Shown in pieces: positions 37,775-47,911 of a DNA stretch of 64,000 nucleotides. Position 1 is the stretch's first letter. Every line of letters starts with the position of its first letter. The position numbers and the translations under genes were made by a program. Below the pieces are notes generated by a model, which was not told where the DNA came from, made no database searches, and was given only the letters and a program-made list of their open reading frames with translations. The stretch spans positions 62,001 to 126,000 of the forward strand of contig NZ_AODL01000025.1 in assembly GCF_000525995.1 (NCBI RefSeq), in the 5' to 3' direction. The stretch comes from Paenilisteria riparia FSL S10-1204 (GTDB taxonomy: Bacteria > Bacillota > Bacilli > Lactobacillales > Listeriaceae).

Positions 37775-39861
37775 AGCCAGACGCCACTAACACAACAGAA
37801 AATGCCTAGACATATGCTAGCGATAGGTACGCCTGAGGTATCTCCTGTTACTGGGAGGCGCTCTCCGATGACAGGTTGAGAAACATTACTTCCCGCCTTC
37901 TGTAAACTTGCGACAGGTAGGCTCGTATCTGGTGCAAGGATAGTCGCCGCTACTGACGTATCCGTTTTTTCATACGATGGCACTTCTTCTAAGGTCTGCT
38001 GCTTTATCTTTGGATTCGTATCCGTTGTAGTGCTAGGGGGACTTTCTTTGAGCTCCTCATCCTGCGACACTTCTCCTTTTTCTTGAGCGCTGTATACCAC
38101 ACGAAGTGTTGTCACCCCTTCCTCGTATGTTCCTTTTGCCTCAGGCGTTTGCACTAGACGGTATTCTGGAATAGTCGGCCAAGTCAGCGTATAGCCTTCT
38201 CCCACTTTCCCTTCATATCTATCTTGTGCGCGTAATACCTTTCCAGCGTCATCAACATACTGCACCTCAACAATCCCTTTTGCTTCTTGCGCTGGGATAT
38301 AAACAAGCGTGATTTCTTGCGTGTCCGAAGTGTATTGGCCTGTTGGCGTTGGCGCTTCCTTCAACTGATATCCTGCAATCGTTGGCCATATCAGTGCATA
38401 AGCTTCGCCTACTTTCCCCTCATACCTGTCTGGTGTGCGTAATACCTTTCCAGCGTCATCGACATACTGCACCTCAACAATCCCTTTTGCTTCTTGCGCT
38501 GGGACATAGACAAGTGTTATCGCTTGCGCTTCCGAAGTATATTCGCCTGTTGTGGTTGGCGCTTCCTTCACTTGGTACCCCGCAATCGGTGGCCAGGTCA
38601 GTTGATAGCTATCTCCTACATTTCCTGTATACACATCACTCTCACGGATTGTCTTTCCTTCTGGATCAACATAATGGACATGAACACTTCCTGTCTCCAC
38701 TTTCTTATAGACAAAACGGACCGTCTGTGGCTGATCGGTGAACACACCTGTCGCATTGGACGGCTCCGCCACTAAGGTATATCCGTCCACAGCCTTCGCC
38801 ACTGCTTCATACGCAAATTCTTGCATCCCTTGCAAGACAACAGGTTCTGCCAACACATCTCCTGCTTCAGTTTCATATGCCACAGTGACTGGTTGCCCTG
38901 CTACTTGGGGGTTTACTTCTTGTTGAATAATAACATTAAAAATTTGATACTTATTTTTCCCCGTGTACCCCCTACTTATAGTGCCACTTCCTACCTGCCC
39001 CCAAGACACTATACCATTTTCAAAAGTGCCTATATAACCAGTGCCTACATTGTCCATTGTAAGATACGGATCGGTCAATACGTTGCCAAATATATCTGTG
39101 ATGTCTACAACCGTTGGGTTTCCTACAACCGTTGATGGAGCTTTAACCGTTGTTCTAATCGTATAACTGGTATCCGACCGCTGCAGTAACGGCAAATCTT
39201 TTAGCGTCCAAGCATCGTCAAAATAACCGTTAATGGTTAGCTTTTTTAGACGCGTTAAATTTCGAAGTGGCGCAATACTGGTGACACTGGTTTTGTTGAG
39301 CTCCAGCTGCTCTAATTTCGTTAAATGTGCTAATGGCGATAGATCTGTAATCCCTGTGTTCGACCACAAGAACAGATACTCCAAGTTTGTTAACCCGCTC
39401 AAAGGGGATAAATCTGTCACACTGCGCACATCCCCCAGCGATAGTTCCCTTAGTTTTTTTAAGGGGGCTAAATAAGAAAGGTCCTTCATATCTGTACCAT
39501 AATAATAATGAAACGTCTCTAGGTTGCGCAAATATTGCATCCCTTCCATATTAAATGAAACCTCTTTTCCAAGGTCCATTGCTACACTTTTTGTGACACG
39601 ATCAAAGTCTGCTTGTGTCACAATTCGTGTGGCATACTTTCGCTCGTTTTTCACATACTCTGCTTCCGTTGTCTGCATCATTTCTGGACCAAAGGATGAC
39701 CGCGTGTAAATGTCTGGCATCACTTCTTCGAATGTTTTCCCCACCGGAAAGACAGGGGTATCTTCTGCCTGAGCTGTCTTTGGTAACCAGATAGTACTGA
39801 CGATGATGAGTACACCTAAAAATACATGCAGCCAACGATACTTACTCTTTTGTTTGTACAT
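37756..39861 (-). CDS. Internalin-like LRR-MucBP surface protein with LPXTG anchor (copy A)
   Basis: 701 residues, the paralogue of the gene at 32173. Signal peptide (1-about 32), the same YTRSSFGPEMMQ cap, leucine-rich repeats (LTNLEYLFLWSNTGITDLSP), an Ig-like domain, four MucBP repeats (one more than copy B; the third and fourth are near-identical, each starting KGIVEVQYVDDAGKVLR), spacer, and LPVTG at 669-673 before a membrane segment and RRQL. A degenerate LPVAS lies about 30 residues earlier. Start at 39861 for the same ribosome-site reason as copy B; it overlaps the upstream gene by 20 nt, so translation is coupled. Likely a sortase-anchored adhesin. Confidence 0.92.
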   Translation of the reverse strand: MYKQKSKYRWLHVFLGVLIIVSTIWLPKTAQAEDTPVFPVGKTFEEVMPDIYTRSSFGPEMMQTTEAEYVKNERKYATRIVTQADFDRVTKSVAMDLGKEVSFNMEGMQYLRNLETFHYYYGTDMKDLSYLAPLKKLRELSLGDVRSVTDLSPLSGLTNLEYLFLWSNTGITDLSPLAHLTKLEQLELNKTSVTSIAPLRNLTRLKKLTINGYFDDAWTLKDLPLLQRSDTSYTIRTTVKAPSTVVGNPTVVDITDIFGNVLTDPYLTMDNVGTGYIGTFENGIVSWGQVGSGTISRGYTGKNKYQIFNVIIQQEVNPQVAGQPVTVAYETEAGDVLAEPVVLQGMQEFAYEAVAKAVDGYTLVAEPSNATGVFTDQPQTVRFVYKKVETGSVHVHYVDPEGKTIRESDVYTGNVGDSYQLTWPPIAGYQVKEAPTTTGEYTSEAQAITLVYVPAQEAKGIVEVQYVDDAGKVLRTPDRYEGKVGEAYALIWPTIAGYQLKEAPTPTGQYTSDTQEITLVYIPAQEAKGIVEVQYVDDAGKVLRAQDRYEGKVGEGYTLTWPTIPEYRLVQTPEAKGTYEEGVTTLRVVYSAQEKGEVSQDEELKESPPSTTTDTNPKIKQQTLEEVPSYEKTDTSVAATILAPDTSLPVASLQKAGSNVSQPVIGERLPVTGDTSGVPIASICLGIFCCVSGVWLWRRQL

Positions 39862-42800
39862 CTTCATACTCCTTTATCGTTTGTATGACCGTAGTTGACA
39901 CCGGAACACGCAAGCGCTCGCGCACCACGTTTCCATCCGAAGCCACCACTTCCACCACTTGTTTCGTATCCGTGATCAACCCTTGTGCCGAGATGAGATA
40001 GGGACGATTAGGATCAGTGAGCTGTAATGCGCCACTTTTCTTCGCCACACCATCCACATACAGCACGACTTTGGTCACGCCGCGTGGGAATTGTCCCCGT
40101 ACATAAGGATCTCCTATGACATACGGTTCCACCGTCAAAGGATCTTCGACATGGACTTTCACCCGGTGTAGAATCTCCGAGCTCCCGCGTACCATCACTA
40201 GCTCCACGTCTTGAATCGCTGTATCAATCAAGCCTTTGGCATTAATCCGATAAGTGCCTGTGCTGGCATCCAGTGCTCCACTTTTCTTCGCGACACCATT
40301 CACATACAGCACCACCTTGGTAGCCGCTGGATCGTAAAGTCCGACAATATCTTGGCTATCCAATGGATAAGGCGACACGGTGAGTCGGTAAGATGGAACT
40401 AACGGTTGTTGTGTGACCGCATATTGATATACAGGATTGGCGTGTTTATTCCGAGCCACTAGGATAAGCGAGGACGTCCCTAATGCGTCACCCACACCCG
40501 TCACTTGAAAAGCTCCCGATGCATCCACCGTTGCCATGGCAATGGGCACTCGTTTTCCCATATCGAGCTCCGCCATATCCGCAATCGGTGCAGCATAAAC
40601 ATCCACACGTGTGATATCTGTACCAGCCTTCCCTGTCACCGTACCAAATGACGGCAGCCACTGCACCTGTGCTAGGCCATATGCCGAAGCTATACGTGTC
40701 AGGGCAATCGTGTCTTGGAACGTATTGGTTTCACTACCACTAAAATGATTATTTGACCGCTCCCCAAATTTCGTATCCCCAATGATGGCCGGATTCCAGC
40801 TCGCTGCGACATTCCGTTCGATCAGGCTCGTACGATCTTTCGGGCTTGGCATGGCGAGATCTTTATCCGTATTATGCATCTCCCGAAACGCAATCGGTGA
40901 AAATACATGGCGTAAACTAGGGACCGCTTTCGCTTTCCCACCGGTAGCTGTTTCCAAATACCCAATCGCACCAAATTGGTTGTCGGTAATAACAAACCCC
41001 ATATTACTAGAAGTCAAACTAATACCTGCGACTTGGACCGAATGTGGTCGCTCCAGGCCAATTTTATTGTGTTCAATCGTCAGCTGTCGTGTTAACTTGG
41101 TCGCAATCCCCCCAAAAAAGAGTGTATCGGCTTCTCGCGGATAGATGGCATCGATGGTATTATGGGCAATAAGCGTCCCCTCCGTATACCCTTTACTCGT
41201 CTCTTTTTTGGGCAATACGTTACCTGTATGATCAAATAACGGTGCTTCATCGGTAGTTCCCCACACAACAATACCCGCTTGCGATGTAGGGGGATTCGAT
41301 ACCCACGCTTCCCAATCGTGTGCCTGGTTGATACGATTATGTGTGATACGCACTTGTTGCGATGGGAAAAAATAGCGTTGGCTATATTCTTGTCCGCCAA
41401 TCACAATAGCACGATCGGCACCAATCACCACATTCTCCTGAATCGTATAATTTTGGACCGAATGACCATCAATCCCCTCCCAATAAGGGTTGTCTAGCAC
41501 CACGTTCTTTTCTACCGTGATATTTTCACTGACTGGAAAAAGCAGTTGATCTGGTGAAATGGTTGGTTCCAATCCATTTGGCTTACTAATCTTCCGCATC
41601 GAAGCTGCAATACCATAGAAATGCACGCGTTCAGTCCCCTCTTTGTCATGCCCTAATTTACGTACCATCGTTTGATGAATACGCACATTTTTCCCAGAGT
41701 AAACCATCACACCATCATGCCCCATGTTATCGACGGCCATTGGCTGATGACTTGGGGTTGGCGCCGCTGTCCCTTCGATCGTGACATTATAGACTAAATC
41801 CGCCATGATACCTGTACCATTAAAGTTAGTAATCTGTACATCTTGGATGCGAATATCATGTTGATACTGGGATAAGGGGGGAGGCATAGTTCCCTTTGGT
41901 TCATACTGTCCATGAAGCGTAATCCCATTTTGATAATACAAATATGACGTTGGCTTATCGGTCACATCTCGTTGTCCATCCAGTCGTAGTTGTTTGATGG
42001 TCGTATAGTTATACAAACGAACCAGTGAATCATACTGGAAGTTCCGATCTTCGAGCCCTTTTTCAAAGTAGTCGGGGAGACGTGTCAATGTTGTCGTCGC
42101 GCTTTCTCCTTGTAGGGTAATCCCTTCTAAGACTTCGATTTGGCGCATCACCTGCCAATTTCCTTTCGGGATAATCAAGGTTCCTTTCTGCTGACTCGAA
42201 TTACTCGGTAACTGATGTAATACGGCTAACGCTTCCTCAATGGCCTTCGAATTATCCGCCTCAATGACAACGTTATTACTGTTTTTTTCCTTTAAGAAAA
42301 AACGGCTCCCAGCAATCTCTTGTCCAGCTGCATTCAACAACACTAAAGGCGTTCCCTCCGGCGCACTACTAGTCATTCGCATACTGACAAAAGGCGCTAG
42401 CTTTTCGCCGTGTACTTCTTGCGTAACGAACACACTAAAGGCACTGCCTGCTTTTCTCCCACCGTACCAGGCTTTATTGGTGCCAGGTGTCGTCCAATAA
42501 AAGCTAGCTGCTCCTTCTGGTTCCAATTCGCCTGTAAAACCTATCGGTGCCAACAGTTGGCCTTCCTCGTCCCAAATTGAAATCACTTGGTTTTCTCCCG
42601 TTGTTGTCGCTTCCTTTGTTACTGCTTGCGATAAGGCTTGAAAATCACGCGTCCTCACGACTGCTAAATGCTTTAACGCACGTAAATCCGTTATCCTATT
42701 CCCAGAGATATTTAACGTAGTTAGTGATTCCAAATCGGCTAAAGGAGCTACATCTTCTATCTCATTTCCTACGAGATCAACTTCTTCCAATTGTGGTAAC

Positions 42801-43232
42801 TGACGTAGCAGATCAATGGATGTGATGCTTTCATTTTTCAAGGACAGCACTCGTAGCTGCTTTAATGTTTCTATTCCTTGTAAGGAGCTGATTTTTCCCG
42901 TTTGATCGCCTTCTAAATAGAGCGTCTCTAATGCTGGTAAATGTTCTATCCCGGTTAGATTCTGGATGCGAATTCCGCGGGTGTAATCGGTTAACGTTTT
43001 GACTTGCGCCAATTCTTCTTTTGTGACCGAGCGGCTTAAATCCATCTCGACCTCCTCTTCGATTGCTGGATGGATAGTGCGGTACACCTCTTGCGCTAAC
43101 GTGATGTCTGGAAACAAGGTACGGTAGTTCTCCAATGTGCTCGCATGTACCTGTGCTTCCCTTTTAACGCACAAACAAACAACGCCTAGTAGTATGTACA
43201 GTCCTAAACGTAAACCCCTTTTTTTTAAACAT
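39842..43232 (-). CDS. Secreted LRR-beta-helix-Ig protein (copy A), frameshifted in the signal peptide as read
   Basis: An ATG at 43232 with AAAAGGGGAG upstream begins a signal peptide only if the eight-base A run (43219-43226) is read as seven: MFKKRGLRLGLYILLGVVCL, then CVKREAQVHA. As read, translation from that ATG stops after 22 codons; the long frame opens at 43174 without a signal. Repaired length 1129 residues: LRR region (about 75-210), beta-helix of the pectate-lyase fold (about 345-830; GTLIIPKGNWQVM, NYTIQENVVIGADRAIVIGG), and two Ig-like domains (about 950-1110). No LPXTG, so it is released or held by its partner. The next gene starts within its last codons. Enzyme activity cannot be claimed; no catalytic residues are assigned. 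Confidence 0.82.
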
Positions 43233-43451
43233 GCTGTTTCTCCCCTTTTCTATATGATGCCTGCCCATTATTTAGCATATCATGTTTAAATGACCGTCAA
43301 TTTCTTCTATTGTTTGTTTGCTCTTGTTTTTTGTCACAATTTTGTGAACAAATAGCCTCCAATTCCTATAATTCAAGAAGACACTTGTTGCTACACTCCT
43401 GAAATGGAGCCCTTCAGCAACTATCGAGCACCTCTTTAGACATCGACACAA

Positions 43452-43485
43452 CAAAAAAAGGACACCACATGGTATGCCCTTGCTT
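43452..43485 (-). terminator. Terminator upstream of the surface-protein operon
   Basis: Reverse strand AAGGGCATACC ATGT GGTGTCCTT followed by seven T. It insulates the surface operon from the gene block at 44-45 kb. Confidence 0.6.
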
Positions 43486-43674
43486 TGTCTCTTTTATTGC
43501 GATGTACTCTCTTGGGATTATAGACTATTTTATAGCCAAGCATCTCGATTAGGAAATGGGGTGTTCTTGAGGCACAGAGTGGGAATCTATATATCTTAAG
43601 TTTTGGACGAAATAATCACAAAAAAATAAACTGCCCCAAAACCCTTCAAATTAAAAAAATACCGTTTAAATATA

Positions 43675-43776
43675 CTAATCAATAAATATTTCTCGTGCAT
43701 CGTTAAGCGCCGTTACGATTAAGTTAAAATCAATTTCTTCAGACCGATCCTCCTTCAAAAATAATTTTTGATACAT
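43675..43776 (-). CDS. Small ORF or gene fragment, 33 aa
   Basis: Reads MYQKLFLKEDRSEEIDFNLI then VTALNDAREIFID. It is open upstream of the ATG for eight further codons to a TAA, and no ribosome site is clear, so it may be the tail of a broken gene in the 43.5-44.1 kb gap. Unrecognised. Confidence 0.25.
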   Translation of the reverse strand: MYQKLFLKEDRSEEIDFNLIVTALNDAREIFID

Positions 43777-43855
43777 TATTTTATCGCCCAACACATCAAA
43801 TACTTATAAGAGCAACTTGTCTTAAAGCAAACTTGATAGTTTCTCTTTCATCTTG

Positions 43856-44077
43856 TTAATCCTTTTTATGTTGTGCTTTTCTTTCGTGAAATAAAGTCAA
43901 TATAAGGACTACATAATTTACAGAAAAAACGAAACTTATTTTTCTTTTATATGTAAATTTAGTAGCATTATTATCACCTATTAATCCCTGTAAATGGTTT
44001 AAGATGTGCTTTCCAGTTAACACCAGCAACTCTGCAATTATCGCTAATTGATCAATAAAGCCCTGTGAAAAAATCAT
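43856..44077 (-). CDS. Small ORF, up to 73 aa, possibly frameshifted
   Basis: Frame with one hydrophobic segment (IDQLAIIAELLVLTG) and a second (ISFVFSVNYVVLILTLF) before a basic tail. Removing one T from a six-base run near 44065 would extend it upstream to MKCQKDDFSQG. No convincing ribosome site. It lies 41 nt after the stop of the membrane-anchored gene and could be its downstream partner. Unrecognised. Confidence 0.3.
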   Translation of the reverse strand: MIFSQGFIDQLAIIAELLVLTGKHILNHLQGLIGDNNATKFTYKRKISFVFSVNYVVLILTLFHERKAQHKKD

Positions 44078-44118
44078 CCTTTTGACACTTCATTTACACG
44101 CAAAGAAAAAACTTTCGA

Positions 44119-45280
44119 TTATGGCAGCAACTTATCTGTCCACTTCAATGCATCTGGGTTAAATTCGACTATAGAATTAAAATCTGTTGTCCCCTCGCTA
44201 GAAGTTGTAATGCTAAGAGACGAGATAGGCCCTACAGAAGAAAAATAAAAATTATCATTAAATTCCCGCTGCAACGTATCACTAAATTTAACTTTCCCTT
44301 CCTCATCAATATCATATGAAATGTGACTAGAAATTATACGTCCTGCTCTGTCATATGAAGCGCGATGATCATTTTCCTGAGCATTTACAACAGTTATTTC
44401 CCTTGAATTCGTATTATATAAATACATCCCTATAGGCGCAGAATGAATCGTATACTTAAAAAAGGCTACTCTGTTGTTATCTATTGGTTTAAGATGCCCT
44501 AAAAATTGTTCTTTCAAATCATATGCAGCAATTTTATTAGTATCAAAATCATAGTTTTTTATTAATGCATTCTCTGTAAAGGCACGATTGTCTATGTACC
44601 AAAGCTTATCTTTGGATACAGTTAATTCATTATTAGGATAGTTCACGGTCTGTATGGTATCTATCATTTGCTGTTTACCACTGCCAATGTGGTAGGACTG
44701 AATTTTACCCGTATAATTCCCCAAAATCATGGTGTCTTTATCCTCGCCAGTTCCTGTTTCTGTTTGTTGCTTCGTAACATCCGACTCTATCCAATAAACT
44801 GTATCTTCATTAAGAAGAAATGAATCAAAATATTTTTTCTCACTACCTTCTATCGTTGCCAGTATCTTTTTTTGTGCAATGTCATAGACAATCATCGTAC
44901 ATAAATAATCTATATTTTGATCTAACCATACCAGATATTTCTCATTTCCTCCCAATGAAATAATCTGACCATTCTCTCCATGTTTGGTAGTATAGATAGA
45001 ATTTTTTAATCGGCTACTTTTGTCTATCGAAAATACATCTTTGGCTGGCACCTCACTAATGCCGATTAAAGTATATAGTACATCTTTATTATTTACAATA
45101 CTAAAAAAGGAGCCTTCTTCTTTCAAATTATATTTCACAAAACTGTTGTTTTTTTTGCACATCAATTGCTTTTTTGGGATGGTTTATTTCCTCCTTGCTG
45201 ATATCTGGCTTATAAATCCACAGTAGGATTACCGATACTAAAAATAATATGCCTAAGATGATGATTGTTAATTTTTTCAT
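44119..45280 (-). CDS. Membrane-anchored beta-propeller-like protein, unknown function, frameshifted as read
   Basis: The ATG at 45280 (AAGGAG upstream) gives MKKLTIIILGILFLVSVILL, one membrane segment, then an extracellular domain. The frame breaks at an eight-base run (45149-45156); read as seven it continues ...DVQKNNSFVKYNLKEEGSFF to a 386-residue protein. The domain has repeating beta strands with aromatic residues (KYLVWLDQNI, DTVYWIESDV, DKLWYIDNRA), suggesting a propeller of the YWTD or WD-like kind; no catalytic signature. Followed by small ORFs in a 600-base gap. Function unknown. Confidence 0.65.
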
Positions 45281-45290
45281 GTATACTCCT

Positions 45291-45592
45291 TAATAGAAAA
45301 CACAGGATTTGAACTGCTTAGATTTTTCTGGTACATTGCTTTAGCTAATGTATTATTTTGTCTAATTTTTGTTCCTATATTTCCCTATTTAACCTCATTA
45401 CGGTTACCACCATATTATATATTTGCGCTCCCTTACTACTAGCAAAATAACATAACTAAAACGTAGCATATTATACATGCCAAAGCAATAGATTTTTTCT
45501 TATATATGTAAATAAGAGGGAACTTTTGTTACGATTCCCTTTCTATCTTTTGAAGGTCTGCATTATCAGGAACATGACATAGCTATTGTACT
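45291..45592. other. AT-rich intergenic region
   Basis: No open frame with a ribosome site and no recognisable element beyond the terminator that follows at 45593. It probably holds the promoter of the membrane-anchored gene. Confidence 0.5.
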
Positions 45593-45643
45593 AAAAAAAC
45601 TGCATAAACAATGAACCTAGGATTCACTATTCACACAGTTTAA
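45593..45643 (-). terminator. Terminator after the HAD gene; repeated at 62895
   Basis: Reverse strand AAACTGTGTGAATAGTGAATC pairs imperfectly with the segment ending CAGTTTTTTT. About 48 nt are nearly identical to 62895-62944, which ends another reverse-strand gene. Confidence 0.7.
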
Positions 45644-45646
45644 ACT

Positions 45647-46258
45647 CTATCGTCTTACATATTTCAAAACATCACTCGGGGTCTCCAGCACATGGTTCGC
45701 CCGCTCAAATCCGTCCTTCGTCTTCGCGCCCCACAAAGCCAATGCAAAATTCGCACCGGCCGCATGCGCGCATTCCATATCATATGTAGCGTCCCCAACA
45801 TAAAGCGTCGTCGCAGGATCAGCACCGAGCATCGCCATACATCGCAAAAGTGGGTCAGGATGCGGTTTATGATTCTCCGTGTCGCTCGCACAAACAATCG
45901 CGTCAAAATGCTTCGCCAAATTAAACGGATAAAACCCTGTCTCCATCTCATCCGCATTCTTCGAAGTCACAACGCCAATTCCGTCTAATTTTTCAAGCAC
46001 CTCAACGATTCCGTCGAAAATCTCCACGTCCTCCGTTAGTTTCGCCTCCATCGCAAACCAGTCCTCCATCACGCTCTCCTGATTCTCCACACCGATTTGC
46101 GCTAACGCCTTCGTGCCCGTAATCCCAAGCGCAAATCGCAAATCATCCAGCTCGTAATCCAAGCCAGCATTCCCAAGCGCGACCTGTAGCGCATGCAAAA
46201 CTACCCGTTCCGTATCCAAAAGCGTCCCATCCACATCAAAAATTACCGTCTTATACAT
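45647..46258 (-). CDS. HAD-superfamily hydrolase (phosphoglycolate phosphatase/PgmB-like)
   Basis: 203 residues. Motif I FDVDGTLLDTE with Asp8 and Asp10, a helical cap domain (about 18-90), motif II VVTSKN, motif III Lys in ENHKPHPDP, motif IV YVGDATYDMECA. Such enzymes remove or move phosphate on small sugars; the substrate is not readable. AAGGAG before the ATG, 15 nt after the small hypothetical gene, in one operon with the LacI regulator. Confidence 0.9.
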   Translation of the reverse strand: MYKTVIFDVDGTLLDTERVVLHALQVALGNAGLDYELDDLRFALGITGTKALAQIGVENQESVMEDWFAMEAKLTEDVEIFDGIVEVLEKLDGIGVVTSKNADEMETGFYPFNLAKHFDAIVCASDTENHKPHPDPLLRCMAMLGADPATTLYVGDATYDMECAHAAGANFALALWGAKTKDGFERANHVLETPSDVLKYVRR

Positions 46259-46273
46259 ATCATCACTCCTTCA

Positions 46274-46651
46274 TCATTCTACAAAATGGTGCTGATGATG
46301 CGTCGTATACTGCCTGCTCTTCTCAAACGTAAACTGCATCATATCCGCCGACTTCGCCCCGTAGCGCGCCGTCCGCAACTCATGCGCAAACACACGCAAA
46401 TCCCCGTCAGCAAACTCATCCAGCTCAAACACCGTATCACCACAAGCAAACGTCACATATATCCGTCCATTTTCAGGAATAACCGCAATATTTTTCAATT
46501 TAGCAATAGGGAATGTCTGCCGTTTCTTCATACCTAGGCTATAATTCCGATCAAACACCAGATAATCCCGTTCCAAATAAAATTCACCATACTGGAATTC
46601 CATACCTACGCTCATCGATACTTTGCACATACCTTCAACACGCATTCTCAT
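46274..46651 (-). CDS. Hypothetical protein between LacI regulator and HAD genes
   Basis: 125 residues, mostly beta strands in the middle (QYGEFYLERDYLVFDRNYSL, LKNIAVIPENGRIYVTF), ending in a His-rich tail (THHQHHFVE). No membrane segment or signal. AAAGGGG before the ATG; a second ATG two codons on is possible. Probably co-transcribed with both neighbours. No family recognised. Confidence 0.65.
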   Translation of the reverse strand: MRMRVEGMCKVSMSVGMEFQYGEFYLERDYLVFDRNYSLGMKKRQTFPIAKLKNIAVIPENGRIYVTFACGDTVFELDEFADGDLRVFAHELRTARYGAKSADMMQFTFEKSRQYTTHHQHHFVE

Positions 46652-46712
46652 CGCCCCTTTCCGAATTCTATATCTTAGTTGTAAACGATGAAATGGGTTT
46701 CAGGTCAAGCTT

Positions 46713-47666
46713 TTAAATCGAATTTCTAAAAATTATTTCGTGACTTACTTCCCGTTTCTCCATTTCCTCTCCCAAAAGAAGCTCCACAGCAACACGTCCT
46801 GTCTCCCGCACGCTCTTATCGACCGTCGAAATATCCAGCACATCCGCAATTTGCAAATTCTCCTCACCTAAAATCGCAATATCCCGAGGTACATCAAAAT
46901 CATTCCGCGTTGCATAATAATACATCCCTGCAGCAACCTCATCTCCATTCGAATAAAGCGCCGTCGGTGGATCAGCCAACGTCAAGAACCGCTCCGCAGC
47001 ATGCTTCCCGTCCTCCACATTATAACAATCATATAAAAAAAGCTCTGGATCAATCGCACCAAACACCGCTTTATACGCTTCCATTTTCCATTTTGTCGTA
47101 TTGCTCTGCTTCTCATGGCGTCCAACCGTGAACGCAACACGCTCATGCCCACGATTCTTCAAAGCTTGAAAGCCATCCATGCATGCCTTCATTTGGTCGA
47201 CATACACACACGAAATCAGTGGATGATCGATATACTCACAAGCCACAATCGGACCATATTTCGCATACGGCGCAATCGTTTCCCAATTATTTGCACGCGA
47301 CGCAATCACCAAGCCGTCAATACGCTTTGTTTTCAGCATCCGCAAGTAACGCTCCTCCTCTTTTTGATCATAAGCCGTGGGACAAATCACCACAGAATAA
47401 CACTCCGCAAAAGCCGCTTCCAGAACACCATTCATCAATTTATCAAACCACGGATGATCATTATAAGGCAGAACAAAGCCAATCGTATTCGTTCGACCAC
47501 GACTAAGGTCCACCGCATTGCGATTTGGCGTATAATCAAGCTCTTTCATCACCTCTTGAACACGCTTACGCTTATCACCTGCCACATACGGATGATTGTT
47601 CAAAACCCGTGAAACAGTCGTCACAGAAACACCTGCAAGTTTCGCAATATCCTTAATATTCGGCAA
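46713..47666 (-). CDS. LacI-family transcriptional regulator
   Basis: 317 residues. Helix-turn-helix and hinge (IKDIAKLAGVSVTTVSRVLN, LDYTPNRNAVDLSRGRT), then a periplasmic-binding-like effector domain (NTIGFVLPYNDHPWFDKLMN to the C-terminus). Starts with TTG at 47666, AGGAGGT 7-8 nt upstream. Probably senses a sugar or sugar phosphate and controls its own operon with the HAD gene; the GAAACGTTTC sites before the oligoglucan phosphorylase are other candidates for its action. Confidence 0.9.
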   Translation of the reverse strand: MPNIKDIAKLAGVSVTTVSRVLNNHPYVAGDKRKRVQEVMKELDYTPNRNAVDLSRGRTNTIGFVLPYNDHPWFDKLMNGVLEAAFAECYSVVICPTAYDQKEEERYLRMLKTKRIDGLVIASRANNWETIAPYAKYGPIVACEYIDHPLISCVYVDQMKACMDGFQALKNRGHERVAFTVGRHEKQSNTTKWKMEAYKAVFGAIDPELFLYDCYNVEDGKHAAERFLTLADPPTALYSNGDEVAAGMYYYATRNDFDVPRDIAILGEENLQIADVLDISTVDKSVRETGRVAVELLLGEEMEKREVSHEIIFRNSI

Positions 47667-47695
47667 CTAAGACACCTCCTGACTTCTTCTCTTCT

Positions 47696-47724
47696 ATCAT
47701 ACCGATTAATCCCCAGTTCCTCAA
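47696..47724 (-). promoter_or_regulatory. SigA promoter of the LacI operon
   Basis: On the reverse strand TTGAGG (47719-47724), 17 nt, TATGAT (47696-47701), about 30 nt before the start codon. Confidence 0.6.
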
Positions 47725-47867
47725 GTCTCATTATTATACAAAATGCTCTATAAGAAAAACACACGTACCCCTTATAAATCTTGTTTTGTTTATTTATCGT
47801 TGGTTCCAGCACTAATTTTTCACCACTGTCCACCATCGGCATAATCGATTTCCAATAACGCCAAAAT

Positions 47868-47907
47868 AAAAAACAGGATCTCCTCACATCACACAAGGAA
47901 ATCCCGC
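47868..47907 (-). terminator. Terminator after the CNNM/HlyC-type gene
   Basis: Reverse strand CGGGATTTCCT pairs with AGGAGATCCTG, followed by six T. Confidence 0.75.
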
Positions 47908-47911
47908 TCTT

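Noticed and set aside
34055-43232. Firm assignment of the beta-helix proteins as pectate lyases
   Set aside because: The fold is suggested by repeats, but I cannot identify calcium ligands or catalytic Arg/Lys residues.
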